This document shows, piece after piece, positions 17,183 through 25,670 of a stretch of DNA of 41,676 nucleotides. Within the stretch, counting starts at the first letter, position 1. Each line of letters opens with the position of its first letter. The notes under the pieces are model-generated. The model was not told the origin of the DNA and made no database searches. It saw only the letters and a list, made by a program, of their open reading frames with translations. The translations under genes and the position numbers were made by a program. Origin of the DNA: an uncultured Gammaproteobacteria bacterium (GTDB lineage Bacteria > Pseudomonadota > Gammaproteobacteria > Pseudomonadales > Ketobacteraceae); the NCBI GenBank assembly GCA_913063495.1, contig CAJXXT010000021.1, positions 1-41,676 on the forward strand. The letters are read 5' to 3'.

Positions 17183-17666
17183 GAACCGAGAAATCATTGA
17201 AGATCAATGGGTCTCTATCGACAATCCAGAGCAAGACCTAGCCTCTACTGATGCTAGTGCCAACATTATTGTTGAACTTGCCTATTGGCTGGAAAACAAG
17301 ACGTCCCTTATCGAGAGAACAGGCAAAGTTGGCGTTCTCTTATTAGGCTCAGACGAACCAGAGCTGTTCCACCAAGAACTCAATAACATTGACCTCATCG
17401 CCATTAATTTCCCCAAGTTTGGCGACGGACGCGGATATAGCATTGCACGCTTATTATGCGAGCGTTACGACTATCAGCAAGAGATTCGTGCCGTTGGTGA
17501 CGTTCTGAGAGACCAACTACGCTTCATGGAACGTTGCGGGTTTAACGCATACGCTCTTCGATCCGACAGAAACATGGAGGAAGCCTTAGCCAGTTTTAGT
17601 GCTATCTCCGTTGATTATCAGTCCGATGTAGCCGAAAAGAAACCAATATATAACCGTCGACCTTAA
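17166..17666 (+). CDS. DUF934 protein, sulfite-reduction partner
   Basis: The 166-residue cytosolic protein of the DUF934/COG3749 family is nearly always encoded right after this type of sulfite reductase. Its exact role is not established; it is thought to support sulfite reduction. Visible features are a charged N-terminus, the conserved INFPKFGDGRGYSIARLL stretch, the adjoining motif GDVLRDQLRFMERCGFNAY and a C-terminal helix. The ATG at 17166 has a good AGGAGAAGG ribosome site. An upstream in-frame GTG-like start at 17136 would add ten unrelated residues inside the reductase gene. The 17-base overlap with the reductase indicates coupled translation. Confidence 0.9.
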   Translation: MSKIIKNREIIEDQWVSIDNPEQDLASTDASANIIVELAYWLENKTSLIERTGKVGVLLLGSDEPELFHQELNNIDLIAINFPKFGDGRGYSIARLLCERYDYQQEIRAVGDVLRDQLRFMERCGFNAYALRSDRNMEEALASFSAISVDYQSDVAEKKPIYNRRP

Positions 17667-17721
17667 CGCTTAACCTTAGCACTCCGACAGAGCCCATTTT
17701 TACTGGGCCCACACTCCATTC

Positions 17722-17747
17722 CGGTATCGGCAGCCTTGCCGATACCG
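17722..17747 (+). terminator. Hairpin after the cysI-DUF934 operon
   Basis: An 11-bp perfect stem, CGGTATCGGCA with TGCCGATACCG, closes on a GCCT loop 55 bases after the DUF934 stop. A second short hairpin (GCCCA 17692-17696 with TGGGC 17704-17708) precedes it. Neither has a strong T tract, so termination is likely but not certain. Confidence 0.5.
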
Positions 17748-17849
17748 ATATCCACCCTTCATATTATTCACACCTTGTTATTTTTTGCTAAACTTACAAA
17801 GTCTAGCCTTAGCTCTGCGCTAACTCACAAAAGGTAAGAAAATCATCCC

Positions 17850-19034
17850 ATGGGAAATGAGTCCCTTATATTCTCCGTATTCCTCATCTTTAGCGGTGCA
17901 GGCGTCCTTGCCTCTTTTGCCCTATTCACCCGCCAACCACTTATCGTCGCATACATTGTGCTAGGTGTCCTATTGGGCCCCTATGGCTTTGAACTCGTTA
18001 AAGACGCCAAAACACTTGAGGAAATCGGGCACATCGGCATTATGTTTTTACTTTTTTTACTCGGGCTAGATTTACAACCTCGAAACTTCCTCCAACTCCT
18101 GTCAAAAACAGCATTAATTGCTATTTTAAGCGCCCTGGTACTTGGGTTCACTGGATTCGGGATAAGCTACTTATTTGGATTTAGTTTTGTAGAAAGCTCA
18201 ATCATCGGCATCGCCACCACCTTCTCAAGCACAATTATAGGCATCAAATTATTGCCAACTACCGTGCTTCACCATAAACATACGGGCGAGATACTTATTT
18301 CAATTTTACTACTACAGGATATCCTCGCAATAATCGTGCTCATAGTGCTAAATAGCGGCAATGGCACAGACAGCGCAAGCAACATAGAAAACCCAACCCA
18401 AATACTTCAGTTACTCGCCGCGTTACCCGCACTAATAATATTTGCCATGGGTTTTGTTCGATGGGTAATGCTTCCACTGCTCCGGCGCTTTGATCGCTTC
18501 CATGAATATATTTTTCTGCTCGCTATAGGTTGGTGCCTTGGACTTGCAGTAATGGCAGAACACTTTCAACTATCCTTAGAGATTGGCGCCTTTATCGCTG
18601 GAATCAGCCTGGCAAACAGCCCAATTGCACAGTACATCGCCATCAACCTGAAGCCTCTCAGAGATTTCTTTTTAATTCTGTTCTTTTTTACCATCGGAGC
18701 AAACTTTAACTTAACGTTGCTTAGCGACATTATCGTTCCTGCATCACTGCTAGCCGCCGCAGTGTTAGTTTTAAAACCCGCAGTTTACTCGTTTTTGTTA
18801 CGAAAAACGGGAGAGGAAAAAAGCTTATCGTGGGAAGTAGGTTTCAGGTTAGGGCAAACCAGCGAATTTTCTCTGTTAATTGCCTATATCGCAAGTAGCC
18901 TTCATTTTATCGGCGATGAAGCATCAATGGTAATACAGGCCACAGCAATACTAACGTTTTTGTTTTCCACATATATCATTGTATTCAGATACCCATCACC
19001 CATTGCAGTATCTGATCGACTACGGCGAGATTAA
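17850..19034 (+). CDS. KefB-type monovalent cation:proton antiporter, no RCK domain
   Basis: The 394-residue inner-membrane protein is formed almost entirely by one Na+/H+ exchanger domain of the CPA2 family with about twelve hydrophobic segments. Family marks include VLLGPYGF near residue 45, the FLLFLLGLDL segment, the ATTFSSTIIGIKLL helix break and the LLQD acidic site where ion/proton exchange takes place. The C-terminal TrkA_N/RCK nucleotide-binding domain of full-length KefB/KefC (about 600 residues) is absent; the protein ends shortly after the last helix. Short versions are common, so this need not be a truncation. Its stop overlaps that of the convergent yhdH gene by four bases. Ion specificity (K+ or Na+) is unknown. 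Confidence 0.88.
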   Translation: MGNESLIFSVFLIFSGAGVLASFALFTRQPLIVAYIVLGVLLGPYGFELVKDAKTLEEIGHIGIMFLLFLLGLDLQPRNFLQLLSKTALIAILSALVLGFTGFGISYLFGFSFVESSIIGIATTFSSTIIGIKLLPTTVLHHKHTGEILISILLLQDILAIIVLIVLNSGNGTDSASNIENPTQILQLLAALPALIIFAMGFVRWVMLPLLRRFDRFHEYIFLLAIGWCLGLAVMAEHFQLSLEIGAFIAGISLANSPIAQYIAINLKPLRDFFLILFFFTIGANFNLTLLSDIIVPASLLAAAVLVLKPAVYSFLLRKTGEEKSLSWEVGFRLGQTSEFSLLIAYIASSLHFIGDEASMVIQATAILTFLFSTYIIVFRYPSPIAVSDRLRRD

Positions 19035-20044
19035 GCCTCTCCACCTATCGAAACCAAATAACGCCCCTGATGCTTGCCATCAAAAACGGTTTCTAGGGCA
19101 TCCGGCACGCCGTACAAGGTAATCGGTTTACAGAGAAGATCTTCTAGAACACCTGCTTCTTTAAAATTCCATTCGCCAGCCAACATACTCCAAATATCAA
19201 TTTTTACTTCTAAGGGCAACTCAACAGAGTCAATGCCCATTAAATTTATGCCACGAATGATAAATGGAAATACACTGGTATTAAGCTCTGTGCTACCAAC
19301 CATCCCACAACAGGCCACACTTCCACCATACTGCACTGCTTTTAACGCGTTCGATAACGTATCCCCACCAACAGTATCAACAACGGCAGCCCATTCAGTT
19401 TTTAACATAGGCTTTTTAGTTGATTCAGAAATCGTATCTCGATTTATCACACTGGCGGCTCCCAACGCAGTAAGCCATGGCGTTGCAGCCAGCTTTCCTG
19501 TTGACGCTGTGACTTCGAAACCCAAGTTAGACAACAGCCACACCGCAATCGCTCCGACACCACCCGTAGCACCCGTTACAAGAACCGGACCTTGGCTTGG
19601 TGCAATCCCAACCTGAAGCAATGTATCGACACACATTGCCGCAGTAAATCCCGCGGTACCCAACACCATTGCTTGGCGACAACTCAATTCTGCTGGCTTA
19701 TGAACCACCCAGTTTGTGGGAACCCGTATAAATTCGGACAAACCTCCCCAGGTGTTCATGCCCAAATCGTAACCCGTGACAATCACCTCGTCCCCCTTAC
19801 TAAAATTGGGTGAACTAGAAGACTCCACGACACCCGCAGCATCAATACCGGGGGTATGGGGAAACGATCGGGTTACGCCTTTATTACCGCTAGCGGAAAG
19901 TGCATCTTTATAATTAATTGACGAAAATGAAACACGAATAAGGACATCACCAGGAGGCAAGTCCTTTAGCTCTCGGCGCTCAACACCGGATAAATAGTAT
20001 CCATTATCCTCGGTAACAACGAGCGCCTTGAAATTTTCTTCCAT
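19031..20044 (-). CDS. yhdH: YhdH/YhfP-family quinone oxidoreductase (acrylyl-CoA reductase type)
   Basis: The 337-residue cytosolic medium-chain dehydrogenase/reductase lacks zinc. The N-terminal GroES-like domain includes SSINYKDALSASG and FPHTPGIDAAGVV; the Rossmann domain (about 150-250) has the NADPH motif VLVTGATGGVGAIAV. YhdH/AcuI enzymes reduce acrylyl-CoA to propionyl-CoA with NADPH, which protects against acrylate formed from dimethylsulfoniopropionate or other sources; this is family knowledge and not proven here. The gene begins one base after the sohB stop, so the two are cotranscribed. Its stop codon shares a TTAA with the convergent antiporter gene. Confidence 0.92.
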   Translation of the reverse strand: MEENFKALVVTEDNGYYLSGVERRELKDLPPGDVLIRVSFSSINYKDALSASGNKGVTRSFPHTPGIDAAGVVESSSSPNFSKGDEVIVTGYDLGMNTWGGLSEFIRVPTNWVVHKPAELSCRQAMVLGTAGFTAAMCVDTLLQVGIAPSQGPVLVTGATGGVGAIAVWLLSNLGFEVTASTGKLAATPWLTALGAASVINRDTISESTKKPMLKTEWAAVVDTVGGDTLSNALKAVQYGGSVACCGMVGSTELNTSVFPFIIRGINLMGIDSVELPLEVKIDIWSMLAGEWNFKEAGVLEDLLCKPITLYGVPDALETVFDGKHQGRYLVSIGGEA

Positions 20045-20045
20045 C

Positions 20046-21107
20046 CTACAAAATCCGATTATGGCGAGAAGTAATATTAGCCCACAAACGTGTCAACGAA
20101 CGAGTGGCTGCTTTCTCTGCAGCAAAACCCAGCTTGTCAGCCACCGTCTGCTTTACTTCATAAGATATTTCATAAACATCGGCATTTTTACTTGCCTCAT
20201 ACAAATAATCATCACTTGTTTTTAGCTCATCAACCAAGCCCAACTCTTTTGCTTGAGAACCATACCAATGCTCTCCAGTAGCAACCTTTTCAATGTCGAG
20301 TTGCGGCCGATTATTCGCGACCATATCTTTAAATAAAACGTGGGTGCTTTCTAGCTCTTCGACAAATTTTGCCTTGCCTGCATCTGTATTCTCACCGAGC
20401 ATTGTTACAGTGCGCTTGTAAGCACCCGCAGTATATACGTCATAATCAACATCGTATTTTTTCATTACCTTGTTAAAGTTAGGTAGCTCTGCAACCACAC
20501 CGACTGAACCAAGGATTGAAAATGGGGCTGCAACAATTTTATCAGCAACACAAGCCATCATATAACCACCACTAGCCGCAACTTTATCAACACAGGCAGT
20601 AAATGGGATTTTCTTGTCAACAATTCGTGACAATTGCGATGCCGCCAACCCGTACGCGTGCACCTGCCCACCAGGGCTTTCTAGGCGGATAACTACCTCA
20701 TCTTTTTCGGTTGCCATGGTTAATAATGCCGTGATTTCCGTACCTAACGCTTCAACACCACCAGCCTGCATATCACCATCAAAGTCTAATACAAACACAC
20801 GCTTTTTCTCTAGCGGCTCATCAGCATCCGACTTGTTCTTTTTGGCGGCTTTTTTCTCTTCTTTTTCTTTCTTTTTTTGAGCCTTTTCTTCGTCCTTTAG
20901 CTGATCTTTGGTTAGCACCGCCTCTTTAAGGATATCAGCCATCTCTTCAAAGGTTTCATTTAGGTGAGTCACTTTTACATGACCATGGTCATCTTGACGG
21001 CGGCTCATAGAAGAAGACGCAATTCCTCCAAAAACAATTAATATGGCAACAACAACGGTAACAGCTTGGGCCAAAAATAACCCGTATTCAGCTAACAACT
21101 CAACCAC
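20046..21107 (-). CDS. sohB: SohB inner-membrane serine protease (S49 family)
   Basis: The 353-residue protein is anchored by one N-terminal helix (about 8-30, LFLAQAVTVVVAILIVFGG) and has its catalytic domain on the periplasmic side. A highly charged Lys/Glu stretch (about 68-102) links anchor and protease. The catalytic dyad of the signal-peptide-peptidase clan is visible: Ser179 in KVAASGGY and Lys231 in AGAYKR. Length is close to E. coli SohB (349). It begins with GTG at 21107, supported by an AGAGGG ribosome site seven bases upstream. Overexpressed SohB suppresses loss of the periplasmic protease DegP in E. coli, which points to envelope quality control. yhdH follows after one base. Confidence 0.94.
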   Translation of the reverse strand: MVELLAEYGLFLAQAVTVVVAILIVFGGIASSSMSRRQDDHGHVKVTHLNETFEEMADILKEAVLTKDQLKDEEKAQKKKEKEEKKAAKKNKSDADEPLEKKRVFVLDFDGDMQAGGVEALGTEITALLTMATEKDEVVIRLESPGGQVHAYGLAASQLSRIVDKKIPFTACVDKVAASGGYMMACVADKIVAAPFSILGSVGVVAELPNFNKVMKKYDVDYDVYTAGAYKRTVTMLGENTDAGKAKFVEELESTHVLFKDMVANNRPQLDIEKVATGEHWYGSQAKELGLVDELKTSDDYLYEASKNADVYEISYEVKQTVADKLGFAAEKAATRSLTRLWANITSRHNRIL

Positions 21108-21173
21108 ACTCTATCCCTCTTTACTCAAATTAAATTTGATGTATACCATAACGCAAAACAATACTCACTACAT

Positions 21174-21191
21174 GGTACTTTTATTAGTACC
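21174..21191. promoter_or_regulatory. Short inverted repeat upstream of sohB
   Basis: GGTACT (21174-21179) and AGTACC (21186-21191) are perfect inverted repeats around TTTATT, 67 bases before the sohB start. The site could be an operator for sohB or a small hairpin ahead of the short ORF at 21209. Confidence 0.3.
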
Positions 21192-21208
21192 TTGCAGTAA
21201 GAAACGTC

Positions 21209-21307
21209 ATGAATATTTCTAAAATAATACTGTGGTTGTTATATGGGGAGGTTTCAAGGTTTTACAAGCTTGTAGAGGGGCATAAATATAAGAAACGCCA
21301 CGTTTAA
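21209..21307 (+). CDS. Possible 32-residue small protein
   Basis: An ATG-to-TAA frame in the sohB/membrane-protein gap encodes 32 residues. The start is hydrophobic and amphipathic (MNISKIILWLLYGEVSRFY) and the end is strongly basic (HKYKKRHV), a composition typical of small membrane-associated peptides. The ribosome site is weak (AGTAAGAAA, about six bases upstream). It lies on the strand opposite to both neighbours and just after the GGTACT/AGTACC inverted repeat. It may be a chance frame; nothing identifies a family. Confidence 0.22.
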   Translation: MNISKIILWLLYGEVSRFYKLVEGHKYKKRHV

Positions 21308-21326
21308 CGCAGCATTCTGTAGAACC

Positions 21327-21980
21327 TTACTCCCATTCTTTTAACGCCAAGTCGGCTCTATCATTCAAGGGCCTGGCCACCAAGCCCGAATTCCCCATGC
21401 TTACCGAAAAAATGGCCCCATCAGCCATGGGTAAAAAAGTCGCACTCCCATAGGTGGCATCGACTATCGACAACCAATGCGCATTACTTTTAATAGATGC
21501 CCACAAATCAAAGCCCAAATCAGGCTCACTTAGCGCATACACGGTGCGTTTAGCCGAACGCTCTTGCTCCAATGTGATATAACGCCCCTGCAAGCGATCT
21601 AATTTATAACCAGGGGTAAATCCCAAACCCGCAAGAAACCCTTTCCACTTGATCATACGGGCATCTATTTGCCACAAATCACCACGCACCTCATAACGCA
21701 CCTCAACCCCTCCAGGCTGAGAAACCGTTACATCATAGGTTTGGCGAGCACTTTTCTCAAAACTTAACGTTGCAACATCTTGTTCTTTTTGCATTTGGTG
21801 GTAACTAAAAACATTTACCGCCAACAAGCCAAAAAATACCGCGATCGCAACAAACACCATTCCCAGCGAGCCTCTCAGCCAATTGATAAACCAGTTTTTG
21901 CGAAATAATGTAATAACGCCAGCAACTAGAAATACAACACTGATTAAAATGACAATACCGGTTATCCAGTCATATCCCAT
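21327..21980 (-). CDS. Conserved hypothetical inner-membrane protein next to nudC
   Basis: The 217-residue protein has two hydrophobic segments at the N-terminus (about 5-26 and 35-57) and then a soluble domain of about 155 residues rich in beta strands (GGVEVRYEVRGDLWQIDARM, WKGFLAGLGFTPGYKLDRLQ). The ATG at 21980 has a clear GAGGAAAAC ribosome site. Homologues next to nudC in Pseudomonas are sometimes labelled multidrug transporter, but the sequence shows no transporter domain and I would not keep that label. It is the last gene of the fimL-nudC run, 35 bases after nudC. Function unknown; the soluble part is probably periplasmic or cytoplasmic depending on the N-terminal orientation. Confidence 0.8.
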   Translation of the reverse strand: MGYDWITGIVILISVVFLVAGVITLFRKNWFINWLRGSLGMVFVAIAVFFGLLAVNVFSYHQMQKEQDVATLSFEKSARQTYDVTVSQPGGVEVRYEVRGDLWQIDARMIKWKGFLAGLGFTPGYKLDRLQGRYITLEQERSAKRTVYALSEPDLGFDLWASIKSNAHWLSIVDATYGSATFLPMADGAIFSVSMGNSGLVARPLNDRADLALKEWE

Positions 21981-22015
21981 GTGTTTTCCTCTTTTCCATA
22001 ACCGTTAGTGTGCCC

Positions 22016-22855
22016 TTACCGCCGCCATTGATCTGCGCATTGGTCGGCATATTGATCAATCAAATAGCGTGCGATTGATCCCTCTGGTGGCACCAATGGA
22101 AGCTGGTCAAAAAGAAACCAATCAGCTTCTTGGATTTCAACCCCGTCAACCTGGATATCACCACCCGCAAACTCCGCCTGAAACCCTACCATTAATGAGT
22201 GAGGGAACGGCCAAGGCTGGCTAGCCTTGTAGCTAATATTCTTAATAGCTACCCCAACCTCCTCTTGAACTTCTCTTGCAAAAGCTTGCTCCAGTGTCTC
22301 TCCCGGCTCAACAAAGCCTGCCAAGGTACTGTACATTCCCGAAGGAAATGAAGGGGATCTCGCTAACAATATTTCTGGCCCTCGGGTGATCAACCCAATG
22401 ACGCAAGGAGATATTCTAGGGTACTGCGTATATCCACAAGAAGGGCACTCTTTTGCTCGATCAGTATCATGAAACGTAGTTTCAGTACCACAACGACTAC
22501 AAAATTGGTGATCAACATCCCACTGAACGACCTGTAGCGCTCGACCCGCGATGAGAAACACGGTCTCCTCAAACGTCATCATCAACCCTCGTAAGTCCTT
22601 TAGAAAAAAAGGCTCTGGAAGGGTAACGTCATCAGGAATATAGACAGCATATACCGGCTGCCCAAAATAAAGACCTAGAAAGTACGTAGATTTAAAACCA
22701 ACATTTAGCTCTGAAAAGTTAACAACTTGAGGTACCGATGCACCCTGCCCATCATCAAACATCATTAACTTGCCTGCCTGAAAGGCAAACCAAATAACAG
22801 GGGTTTCACTGCGGGGAGGGGCTATCACTCCAGGTTCAAAGTTTTCGTATAACAT
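22016..22855 (-). CDS. nudC: NAD(H) pyrophosphatase NudC
   Basis: The 279-residue Nudix hydrolase cleaves NADH to NMNH and AMP and can remove NAD caps from RNA. The zinc ribbon is C119-x2-C122 ... C137-x2-C140 (FCSRCG and CPSCGY). The Nudix box at about 180-202 is complete: GFVEPGE, then REVQEEVGV, with the catalytic Glu residues present. The NADH-specific signature SQPWPFPHS follows it at 212-220. The N-terminal domain (1-110) is the usual variable one. The gene lies 49 bases downstream of fimL, the same order as in P. aeruginosa. The C-terminal tail contains a small near-repeat (DQYADQCADQW). Confidence 0.96.
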   Translation of the reverse strand: MLYENFEPGVIAPPRSETPVIWFAFQAGKLMMFDDGQGASVPQVVNFSELNVGFKSTYFLGLYFGQPVYAVYIPDDVTLPEPFFLKDLRGLMMTFEETVFLIAGRALQVVQWDVDHQFCSRCGTETTFHDTDRAKECPSCGYTQYPRISPCVIGLITRGPEILLARSPSFPSGMYSTLAGFVEPGETLEQAFAREVQEEVGVAIKNISYKASQPWPFPHSLMVGFQAEFAGGDIQVDGVEIQEADWFLFDQLPLVPPEGSIARYLIDQYADQCADQWRR

Positions 22856-22904
22856 GGTTTAATTACGTACCTTCAACCAAGCAGGTTAACTGCAAGCATT
22901 CGAT

Positions 22905-24623
22905 TTATGCTGCTTCGCTGGGAAAGCCAAGTTCATCCATGCTTTCCTCTGCAACGTCAAGCACTCCGTCTCCAATAGGCTTATTGTTTTCAATGCTTTC
23001 AAGATAATAATCGATACTAGTAATGGCATCCGCTAATGTTTCCATGAGATGCTCGTCAGGCTCATTGGATCGATCATTAATCAAACGACTATGTATAAAC
23101 CCACCACAGGATTTCATCACATTAGCCGCACGCTCTAATTGCAGGAATGTGAGGCCACCCCATACAGTATTTAGTGTTGTCGGTACATTACTAAGATGCA
23201 TGCCATCCCAATTAGATTCCATATAAGACGTAAGCGCCCTCTTAGCCAAAGAAAGTCCTGCACGAGACTCACCAACAACAAGGCGCCTTGCCTCTTCCAA
23301 CTGAGTTATCGACATGCCTTGTTTGGCAACTGCTTCCGCTTCATTTCCACCAACACTTTGAGCCCCCCCCATTCGAGGTGACAGGGACGCAATGCTATTT
23401 TCCACGTACAACAAAGCATCAGCGACAGCATTAAATTCATCGCTATCCGCATCAATATCCGCAGAACTTGTCCAGTTAACGATATACCCTGCCTGCTCTT
23501 TCAACAAAGTACTTGCATCAATTAGACCTAGCATCAACAAGGTGTTGGCAATCTTGATAAGCGCCTCACTGATTCGCGAGAAGCTTTCCTCGTCATCCCC
23601 ATGGGCTCCACGAGCCCCCAAATCTAGGGAATCTTTGATATGAGATAATTCGTCTTTAATCGCATCAACAACTGACTTAATAACACTTCCGCTGGGGCCA
23701 TTCATCAATGCTTGCTCTCGCTGCATTTCAGAACCCGCCATTCTGTTTTCTACGACGCCAAACTCAGTAAGAATTTCTGTGACAACGCCATCCAATTTAT
23801 CCGCTAGCGACGTGACAAATACCGCTTCTCTAACTACATTATCAGGAGCTTCTTTAGCGAGAGTCACTTCCGCTTGCAAAACCGTGGCTTTAATTTGGCG
23901 ATCAATCATTCCAAGCAATGATTTACGTGAGTTGGTTACCTCAACACCGTCATTCTCTAGAGCCGCCAACACCCCTTGACCCAGCCACCACAACTTAGCC
24001 ATTGGCACATCTCCACTCAAAGAATCAATCCGATCCAGGGCACGACGCATAAGCTTCACATTAGGAGAGGTATCTTCTCCCTTAAAGACACCTAACATGC
24101 CAACCTGATACATATGGCGCAACCTTCGGCCAATTTCCTCAAGCTTTACATGATCAGCTGGTTCTCCTGTTTCTTTTGATGGCCTAGAGGGGTTACTAGC
24201 CAATCTAAAAAAGGTACTTTCTGGAATAAGTGGCTTCTTAGCAAGACTGCGCACTTCATTAATAGTCGGAATCAGCAAGACAGGTAAGGTAGACTGCTTA
24301 ACCTGTACATACTCAAGATAATGAGACAACACCATAATAGCGTTACTCAACCCTGCTAATGGCTTTTCTTGATCGGAGTCTTGGTTATCAAGAATAAACT
24401 CTCCAAGTGCCTCCATTTCCTCTACTAACAATGCCGCGCCATGCAGGTTTACAACAATCATTACGCCTCGCAATTGCCGAAATTGGTCAATACACTGCGT
24501 TAGACGTCGGCTATTGGATGGCTCCTCAGCGTACTGTTCCAAGCTGGATTCCGCTACTGACAGGGACTCATCCAGCTGTTCTTTCACTAAGTTTAAGGAG
24601 GCTGTTCCTTCTATCACGACCAT
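22905..24623 (-). CDS. fimL: FimL-like regulator with degenerate Hpt domains
   Basis: The 572-residue protein resembles P. aeruginosa FimL and the N-terminus of the chemosensory kinase ChpA. FimL links the Pil-Chp system to cAMP and twitching motility. At least three four-helix Hpt-like units are visible (about 10-80, 315-395 and 440-535), each with the LxxLxxxxxxL-AAxxLxEE pattern. The phospho-accepting His is missing in each: the HxLKG position is Arg49 in QFRQLRG, a Glu in SEALIKIANTL and a Thr in PTTLNTVWGG. It should therefore act by binding, not phosphotransfer. The genes nudC and the membrane protein follow, as in Pseudomonas. The ATG at 24623 has AAGGTG upstream. A G8 tract lies in the coding strand at 23363-23370. 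Confidence 0.85.
   Translation of the reverse strand: MVVIEGTASLNLVKEQLDESLSVAESSLEQYAEEPSNSRRLTQCIDQFRQLRGVMIVVNLHGAALLVEEMEALGEFILDNQDSDQEKPLAGLSNAIMVLSHYLEYVQVKQSTLPVLLIPTINEVRSLAKKPLIPESTFFRLASNPSRPSKETGEPADHVKLEEIGRRLRHMYQVGMLGVFKGEDTSPNVKLMRRALDRIDSLSGDVPMAKLWWLGQGVLAALENDGVEVTNSRKSLLGMIDRQIKATVLQAEVTLAKEAPDNVVREAVFVTSLADKLDGVVTEILTEFGVVENRMAGSEMQREQALMNGPSGSVIKSVVDAIKDELSHIKDSLDLGARGAHGDDEESFSRISEALIKIANTLLMLGLIDASTLLKEQAGYIVNWTSSADIDADSDEFNAVADALLYVENSIASLSPRMGGAQSVGGNEAEAVAKQGMSITQLEEARRLVVGESRAGLSLAKRALTSYMESNWDGMHLSNVPTTLNTVWGGLTFLQLERAANVMKSCGGFIHSRLINDRSNEPDEHLMETLADAITSIDYYLESIENNKPIGDGVLDVAEESMDELGFPSEAA
23363..23370 (-). repeat. G8 homopolymer inside the fimL coding sequence
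   Basis: Eight consecutive G on the coding strand (C8 on +) encode the end of Met and two Gly in SPRMGGAQ at about residue 420. Gain or loss of one base would shift the frame and remove the third Hpt-like unit. It ties with the C8 at 24816-24823 as the longest G/C run I noticed in the window. Confidence 0.9.
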
Positions 24624-24935
24624 ATTTACACCTTGACGACGCGGCTTTGCGAGAAATGTGTTTTGTTATTGTTCCGAGCATTAACTGTACTTCTAACTGT
24701 AGTACCGACTTCAGTATAGTAAAACTTAATGAAGTCATGATAATTCAACTAATTAAAATCATCATTCAAAGAGTACATTAAATACTGTATTTAAGCCTAT
24801 GATTTATAAACCTTTCCCCCCCCTGAAACAAGAGACTCAGCACAACATAGGCTTAATTAATCGATAAAAAAACATGCTTAAGGGCAGGAATGGCTACTGA
24901 GTAACATTTTTGCAATATCATTTTTATCGCTAAGC
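24624..24935. other. 312-base intergenic region between dnaQ and fimL
   Basis: The region is AT-rich and must hold the fimL promoter and the end of the dnaQ transcript. I see a C8 run at 24816-24823 and only short open frames. No convincing terminator hairpin and no tRNA are present; E. coli has tRNA-Asp (aspV) next to dnaQ, so one was looked for. Nothing else stands out. Confidence 0.5.
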
Positions 24936-25670
24936 TCAGTTTTCACCCGGAAAAACCACCCCCCACACCGACTCACCATCACACTTTTTAGCAATTGCTG
25001 CAATTCTAGCGCGATGTTCGGTTATTTCTTCATCACTTGCTAACGTAATATTTAGCGCTGAGCGTTCGTCACTAAGGCGAATGACTTTCGCCCCAGAAAT
25101 CTCCCCATCTCCCCCCTCGTCACCCAAAATCAGCTTAGTCTGCCCACCCGTCATGGCGAGATAAACGTCCGCCAATATCTCAGAATCAAGCAATGCTCCG
25201 TGAAGCTCTCGATGCGTATTATTTATTTCATATCGTCGACACAACGCATCAAGACTATTGCGCTGCCCAGGGTGCATTTTTCTCGCAAGCAGCAAGGTAT
25301 CAAGCACCGAAGAATAGTCCTCGGTTTTCCCATAGGTAGACTTAAATTTTTGATCACAAATTTTTAGTTCATTATTCAAAAAACCAATATCAAACGCTGC
25401 GTTATGAATAACCAACTGGGAGCCCTTAATGAACTCCAAAAATGCTGGCGCAACTTGGTTGAAACGTGGCTTATCTACTAAGAACTCATTCGTTATTCCG
25501 TGAACCTCAATTGCCCCATCATCAATTTCACGATCCGGGTTAAGGTATTCATGGTACGTATTACCGGTTAAGCGTCGGTCAATAACTTCCACACAACCAA
25601 TTTCTATAATTCGATGGCCTTCAGAAGGCTCAAGCCCAGTGGTTTCTGTATCTAAAACTACCTGACGCAA
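24936..25670 (-). CDS. dnaQ: DNA polymerase III epsilon subunit (proofreading exonuclease)
   Basis: The 244-residue 3'-5' exonuclease of the replicative polymerase belongs to the DEDDh group. Motifs are in order: Exo I DTETTGLEP with D7/E9, Exo II HNAAFDIGFLNNEL, Exo III HGALLDSEILADVY with the paired His and Asp. The C-terminal part, which tethers the polymerase subunit, is variable. Length matches E. coli (243). The start is TTG at 25670: an in-frame TAG lies at 25674-25676, so the only alternative is ATT at 25673. An AAGGTAG sits about ten bases upstream. It follows the methyltransferase gene by 61 bases. The rnhA gene that commonly sits between or beside these genes is absent. Confidence 0.96.
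   Translation of the reverse strand: MRQVVLDTETTGLEPSEGHRIIEIGCVEVIDRRLTGNTYHEYLNPDREIDDGAIEVHGITNEFLVDKPRFNQVAPAFLEFIKGSQLVIHNAAFDIGFLNNELKICDQKFKSTYGKTEDYSSVLDTLLLARKMHPGQRNSLDALCRRYEINNTHRELHGALLDSEILADVYLAMTGGQTKLILGDEGGDGEISGAKVIRLSDERSALNITLASDEEITEHRARIAAIAKKCDGESVWGVVFPGEN

Noticed and set aside
24624..24935. tRNA gene next to dnaQ as in E. coli (aspV)
   Set aside because: No cloverleaf, T-loop GTTCGAAT-type sequence or CCA end is visible on either strand.
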